Source of the DNA: Halobacteriovorax vibrionivorans
GTDB taxonomy: Bacteria; Bdellovibrionota; Bacteriovoracia; Bacteriovoracales; Bacteriovoracaceae
Length of the DNA stretch: 64,000 bases
Reading direction: 5' to 3'
NCBI RefSeq assembly: GCF_003346865.1
Contig: NZ_QDKL01000003.1
Location: 124,001-188,000, forward strand
Part shown: positions 61,601-64,000 of the stretch, piece after piece
How positions within the stretch are numbered: the stretch's first letter is position 1
How the letters are laid out: every line of letters begins with the position of its first letter
Program-made: the position numbers and the translations under genes
Notes under the pieces: generated by a model
Told to the model about the DNA's origin: nothing
Databases searched by the model: none
Seen by the model: only the letters and a program-made list of their open reading frames with translations

Positions 61601-64000
61601 TATACAAATTCAGTTAATCTTCCAAATGGATCAGTAACTTTTGAAAGTAAGTTGTCTTGATATTCAAACTCAAATGCCTTACCCGTTGGGTCGATGATTT
61701 TAGAAATTCTATTTTCACTATCGTAAATATAAGAAGTTTGCTCTCCATTTCTGGTAACAACATACGATAGAAATCCTTCCGTATTGAAAACTTTCTTCGT
61801 CTTATCAGTGTACTCAATAACAAATACTCCATTTTCTAGACGTATTTCCCCTTTAAAGGCCCTTGGCAGAGTATAGCCAGAATCTTTCTTTCTGATTGTT
61901 GCAGCACTAAAGCCATTATAAAGATACATAAAATCATCGCCATCGCTTGGAATGATTCTTTCAAGCTCAGAAATCGTCCATCCATTTCCAAACTCACTGT
62001 CTCGATAATTTACAACATGGTAATAACGGTCGTTATTTTCATGCACATTGGCCGAAACCATCGATGTTTCACTAAAATGATACTCGATCTTAGCATTAAT
62101 TTTATGGAGTCCTGTATTGAAATTACTAAAATCAAAAGGGACTTTAACATCAAACTGCTCATATTCGAAAAACTCATCCCCTTCTAATATCGGGACCTCA
62201 ATTGTAAAAGGAGACTCCATTCCACCTAATGTAACATTTGCATTATATTTAAGAGGAGCAGCCGTAGGTCTTTGAACTTCAAATTCATAAATATCAATCC
62301 CATGCGCTTGTTTTGCTCCATAAGAGAACGTGAGAGTTCTTTCCTTGCCTAATGTTTTATAGCTATCAATAGAGAAGTCTTGAAATAATTCACCAGTAGT
62401 TGTTAGGATAGTACTACCACAGTCTTCAATTTCTTCTGGCTTATTTCTTTTACTCTTATCTATTTTAGTACAATCACCTGGATCATCGTCATCTTCATCA
62501 GGATCATTTTCTTGTGGTTCAGGAGGTCTCGGAGCGGTGAAACCCCAACTAGTATTAACTAGCCCACCCTCTACGAGTTCCAACCTTTTTCCATCGTCAC
62601 TAACTCTAGATTTCCCAACAACTTCAAATCGTCCTAAAGCATCATTCATCTGATAGATGTCGACGATTAGGCCAGGAGGAAGGTTATCTAAGTTTGGATA
62701 CGTGATATTTGCTTGCTCTTCAAATTTTACACCTGAAGGCTGAACCGTAATTAGCATTGCAGGATTGAATTTATCCGGCAACGAAACTGGTGCTAAATTC
62801 TTAGGAACAACTGATACAGACAATTGCCCTGTAAATGGAGTTCCATCTTTATTCTTAGCTGAGTTTGGAGGTACAATGACCTCAATTCCTAAGTCATCAT
62901 TTATTACATTTGTCTCTTCATCAGGAACGACATCAGTAATCGAATCCATTGCAAGTCTTGGAACGTAGAATGGTCTATGAACGATATTTGTTGCATTTGG
63001 TATAACGTGAATTGCTTCAATGAAGTTTGCATACTTGCTGCCATCAGGAGCAAGTTCAGCAGTTGATGAGTCAATTTTAAAAATATACTGATCAACAATT
63101 GGCAAATCTTTTAAAATAAATTGACCTTTATGATCTGTTGTCGTGACAATATCAGTTCCAATAATTGAAATTGTTGCTCCCACAACAGGAACTTCAACAC
63201 CGTCACCAGTTGTAGCATTAGAGTCAGCGACACTTCCGACAATGATAGTTGGATCAATAGAACTCACTCCATTTACAATAAGATCAATGTCACCAAATAC
63301 TTTATTGTCTCCATCATATACATAATATCTAAAATTATATTCTCCGGCCTGATCCTTACCAGGATGCCACTTAAAATGACCAGTGAGAGGATCAAACTTT
63401 ACTCCTTCAGGAACATCACCAACTAATCCAAAAGATAGAGCTTGTGTGTCAGAATCAACAACAGGAACATTAAAGTTAAATTCATCACCAAGGGAAATAG
63501 TCTTTGCATCTAGCACCTCAATAACAGGAGGATTATTAACAAACTCCAATACTTGAATAGATTTACTTACTTTTTGAGAATCAAAGCTTCCATCACTTAC
63601 AACAAGTGAAATAGTATAATAGCCTACCTTATCAAATATTAAGCCAGAAGTATCTCGACCATTATCTCTAAATGATGTCATGCTACCATCAGGTGCAGAC
63701 TCAATATTCCATGTATAAACAAGGCCATCGCCATCAGCATCACTTCCACTTCCAAGAACATCAACAAAATATCCAAGATAAGCTTTAGATTCAATTGTGA
63801 AGTTTGCAACTGGCCTAGTATTAGCTGAAAAAGCTATTGTTGAGGAATTGGTATCGAATCCATCATTTACTATACATTTTATCGTATATTCACCAGCTTG
63901 ATCCGCTACAAAAGAAGTTACCGAGCTTGTATTTGTACTTAAATCAAGAGTAGAACCCTCTGGCCTTTCAAGCACTTCCCAAGAAAAGGTTAAGTTATCA
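58615..64000 (-). CDS. Giant Rhs/YD-repeat polymorphic toxin, 5' end outside window
   Basis: The frame is open to the window edge; at least 1,794 codons are present (residues counted here from the GTG at 63975). Domains in order: PKD/Ig-like repeats (~1-145), an He-PIG/cadherin-like domain (~148-235), a carboxypeptidase-regulatory-like fold (~245-310), an acidic linker (~485-500), YD repeats that form the Rhs cocoon (~740-1600), and the Rhs core end YYNPSAGRFMSEDPIGF (~1621) to DPSG (~1657). The last ~125 residues are the toxic tip, hydrophobic type. No VgrG, PAAR or T6SS gene is in the window, so the export route is unknown. Confidence 0.92.
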   Translation of the reverse strand, partial: DNLTFSWEVLERPEGSTLDLSTNTSSVTSFVADQAGEYTIKCIVNDGFDTNSSTIAFSANTRPVANFTIESKAYLGYFVDVLGSGSDADGDGLVYTWNIESAPDGSMTSFRDNGRDTSGLIFDKVGYYTISLVVSDGSFDSQKVSKSIQVLEFVNNPPVIEVLDAKTISLGDEFNFNVPVVDSDTQALSFGLVGDVPEGVKFDPLTGHFKWHPGKDQAGEYNFRYYVYDGDNKVFGDIDLIVNGVSSIDPTIIVGSVADSNATTGDGVEVPVVGATISIIGTDIVTTTDHKGQFILKDLPIVDQYIFKIDSSTAELAPDGSKYANFIEAIHVIPNATNIVHRPFYVPRLAMDSITDVVPDEETNVINDDLGIEVIVPPNSAKNKDGTPFTGQLSVSVVPKNLAPVSLPDKFNPAMLITVQPSGVKFEEQANITYPNLDNLPPGLIVDIYQMNDALGRFEVVGKSRVSDDGKRLELVEGGLVNTSWGFTAPRPPEPQENDPDEDDDDPGDCTKIDKSKRNKPEEIEDCGSTILTTTGELFQDFSIDSYKTLGKERTLTFSYGAKQAHGIDIYEFEVQRPTAAPLKYNANVTLGGMESPFTIEVPILEGDEFFEYEQFDVKVPFDFSNFNTGLHKINAKIEYHFSETSMVSANVHENNDRYYHVVNYRDSEFGNGWTISELERIIPSDGDDFMYLYNGFSAATIRKKDSGYTLPRAFKGEIRLENGVFVIEYTDKTKKVFNTEGFLSYVVTRNGEQTSYIYDSENRISKIIDPTGKAFEFEYQDNLLSKVTDPFGRLTEFVYSEDNTLIEVRKPGNRVLKYNYDKNLMISKSDEENHVTQYSFNEYGQVISMIKPDGLRTDYFTPFNINYHKRVDESIAHAYEAKHAVSNFYKKPARTVLDYSGIKTYARRPEQLISNLRAVKRTQEYCLQDTRPIYGMKGEGDNRRWGVVGHSSIPYCMKRDSNGRLTNIIDSNGGEEYLAYDAVGNTTLRVDKTGRSKRYVYDDFNNLIQYAPNVDLDNPVIIEYKNGTSFVKSITDRNGNKTIFNLDDRGNVREILDSNYNVTRLSYNNKGQVTQVSDAKENKTLIEYDEYTGNMTKVTDSLGNSVEYSFDLRGNIKTITDQLGRTTTMTYDIVDNLRSVKDSEDRLTYFEYDKKNNLVKVTDSKQGVTQFVYDTRDRVVERIDPMAQSEFFTYDDENNVTSHIDKDNRLTIFEYDDQQRLKEASYSDGNFLKLDYDSEGRVIKSENSNSSYTISYDNEGRVKTVSNVANEFTPEFSYTNTYDNNGNIEVVNTSLGQILNEYDKLNRLISITAFNQNPIKLTYDKLSRRTKLENINSTVDYSFDKISRLVKIATNNDFLQEFGYDKTGNKTSISQTRTPFSKLNTSLSFTYDKTGQILTATGPVAGQADESFEYDENGNRIYYPGNTSPAQYDANNRLTETEDELLTYDNSGNTTSIVEKATGHTTMYEWNSLNQLTGIKFYNSLPEGAYKSVEYKYDSFGRRTYKKINDLEWSYVYHNEDIIAQYRKTGTGFELVKKIIHGPGIDEPLAAIGDGYTQTYVADSLGSIVKVVKDNGESVDIAYSAFGKMNVFNSNGEAMQLSETSDMIYGYTGREVDPESNLYYYRARYYNPSAGRFMSEDPIGFSGGDFNKYRYVFNNSKNNIDPSGQVTIGAILSLVNGIATAATVYQLYEVYSDIKRIESMANSNSSLINELKKKLDDNCLSESEKAKIKRQILSLQALVDASDIELSYRKKSFFALAAREATVAKIASMSNFNQLDEFASSVFTNLLGD

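Noticed and set aside
1..64000. tRNA or rRNA genes, including an att site in a tRNA
   Set aside because: No cloverleaf-like sequence with a T-loop GTTCRA and matching stems was noticed, in particular near 36.6-37.3 kb and 49.7-51.1 kb.
58615..64000. Type VI secretion cluster
   Set aside because: No VgrG, Hcp, PAAR or Tss gene is present in the window, so delivery by T6SS cannot be claimed.

Overview
The window looks like the chromosome of an AT-rich Gram-negative bacterium, most likely a marine Bdellovibrio-like predator (Bacteriovoracales / Halobacteriovorax type). The evidence is indirect: a Fibrobacter/Bdellovibrio-type regulator (TIGR02147/DUF4423-like), many exported proteases, esterases and lipoproteins, class Ia ribonucleotide reductase, and low GC throughout. 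No rRNA or tRNA gene was recognised, so the species call is inference.

Region 1 (1-35.8 kb) is ordinary chromosome. It carries a truncated thiopurine methyltransferase gene; nrdB-nrdA with two NrdR-like boxes far upstream; a Xer-like recombinase; a fatty-acid desaturase; an FMN glutamate-synthase-like enzyme coupled to a regulator; tRNA-modification genes (mnmD, tapT); an acyl-CoA dehydrogenase; dps; a haemolysin-III-type membrane protein; a SRAP protein; acylphosphatase; a subtilase; secreted metallopeptidase-like proteins; a PHB-depolymerase-like esterase; a cytochrome P450; and numerous small secreted or membrane proteins of unknown function.

Region 2 (about 36-51 kb) is an integrated conjugative element. 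From its left end it has gene remnants, four 48-bp iterons, a tyrosine integrase, an excisionase-like HTH protein, a short SSB, an unknown basic protein, a large nested inverted repeat (oriT or origin candidate), a Replic_Relax-like protein, a VirD4/TraD-like coupling ATPase, and a type IV secretion operon with VirB10-, VirB9-, VirB8-, VirB6-, VirB5-, VirB4-, VirB3- and VirB2-like genes plus two lipoproteins. No classical relaxase and no VirB11 were found. A second tyrosine recombinase (50,089-51,018) faces the next region.

Region 3 (51-64 kb, all minus strand) is the most striking part. It is a giant Rhs/YD-repeat polymorphic toxin gene (5' end outside the window) with its own tip and immunity gene, followed by nine displaced (orphan) Rhs tip/immunity pairs and a tenth, dead tip fragment. 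Each tip begins with the same roughly 55-bp Rhs-core repeat, so the locus is a cassette bank from which new C-termini could be recombined onto the Rhs core. Six of the ten tips share a so far unnamed architecture (hydrophobic helix, charged helices, hydrophobic helix, with positionally conserved cysteines), and all ten immunity proteins are predicted membrane proteins or lipoproteins. This suggests an arsenal aimed at the cell envelope. The array ends exactly at the stop codon of the second tyrosine recombinase.
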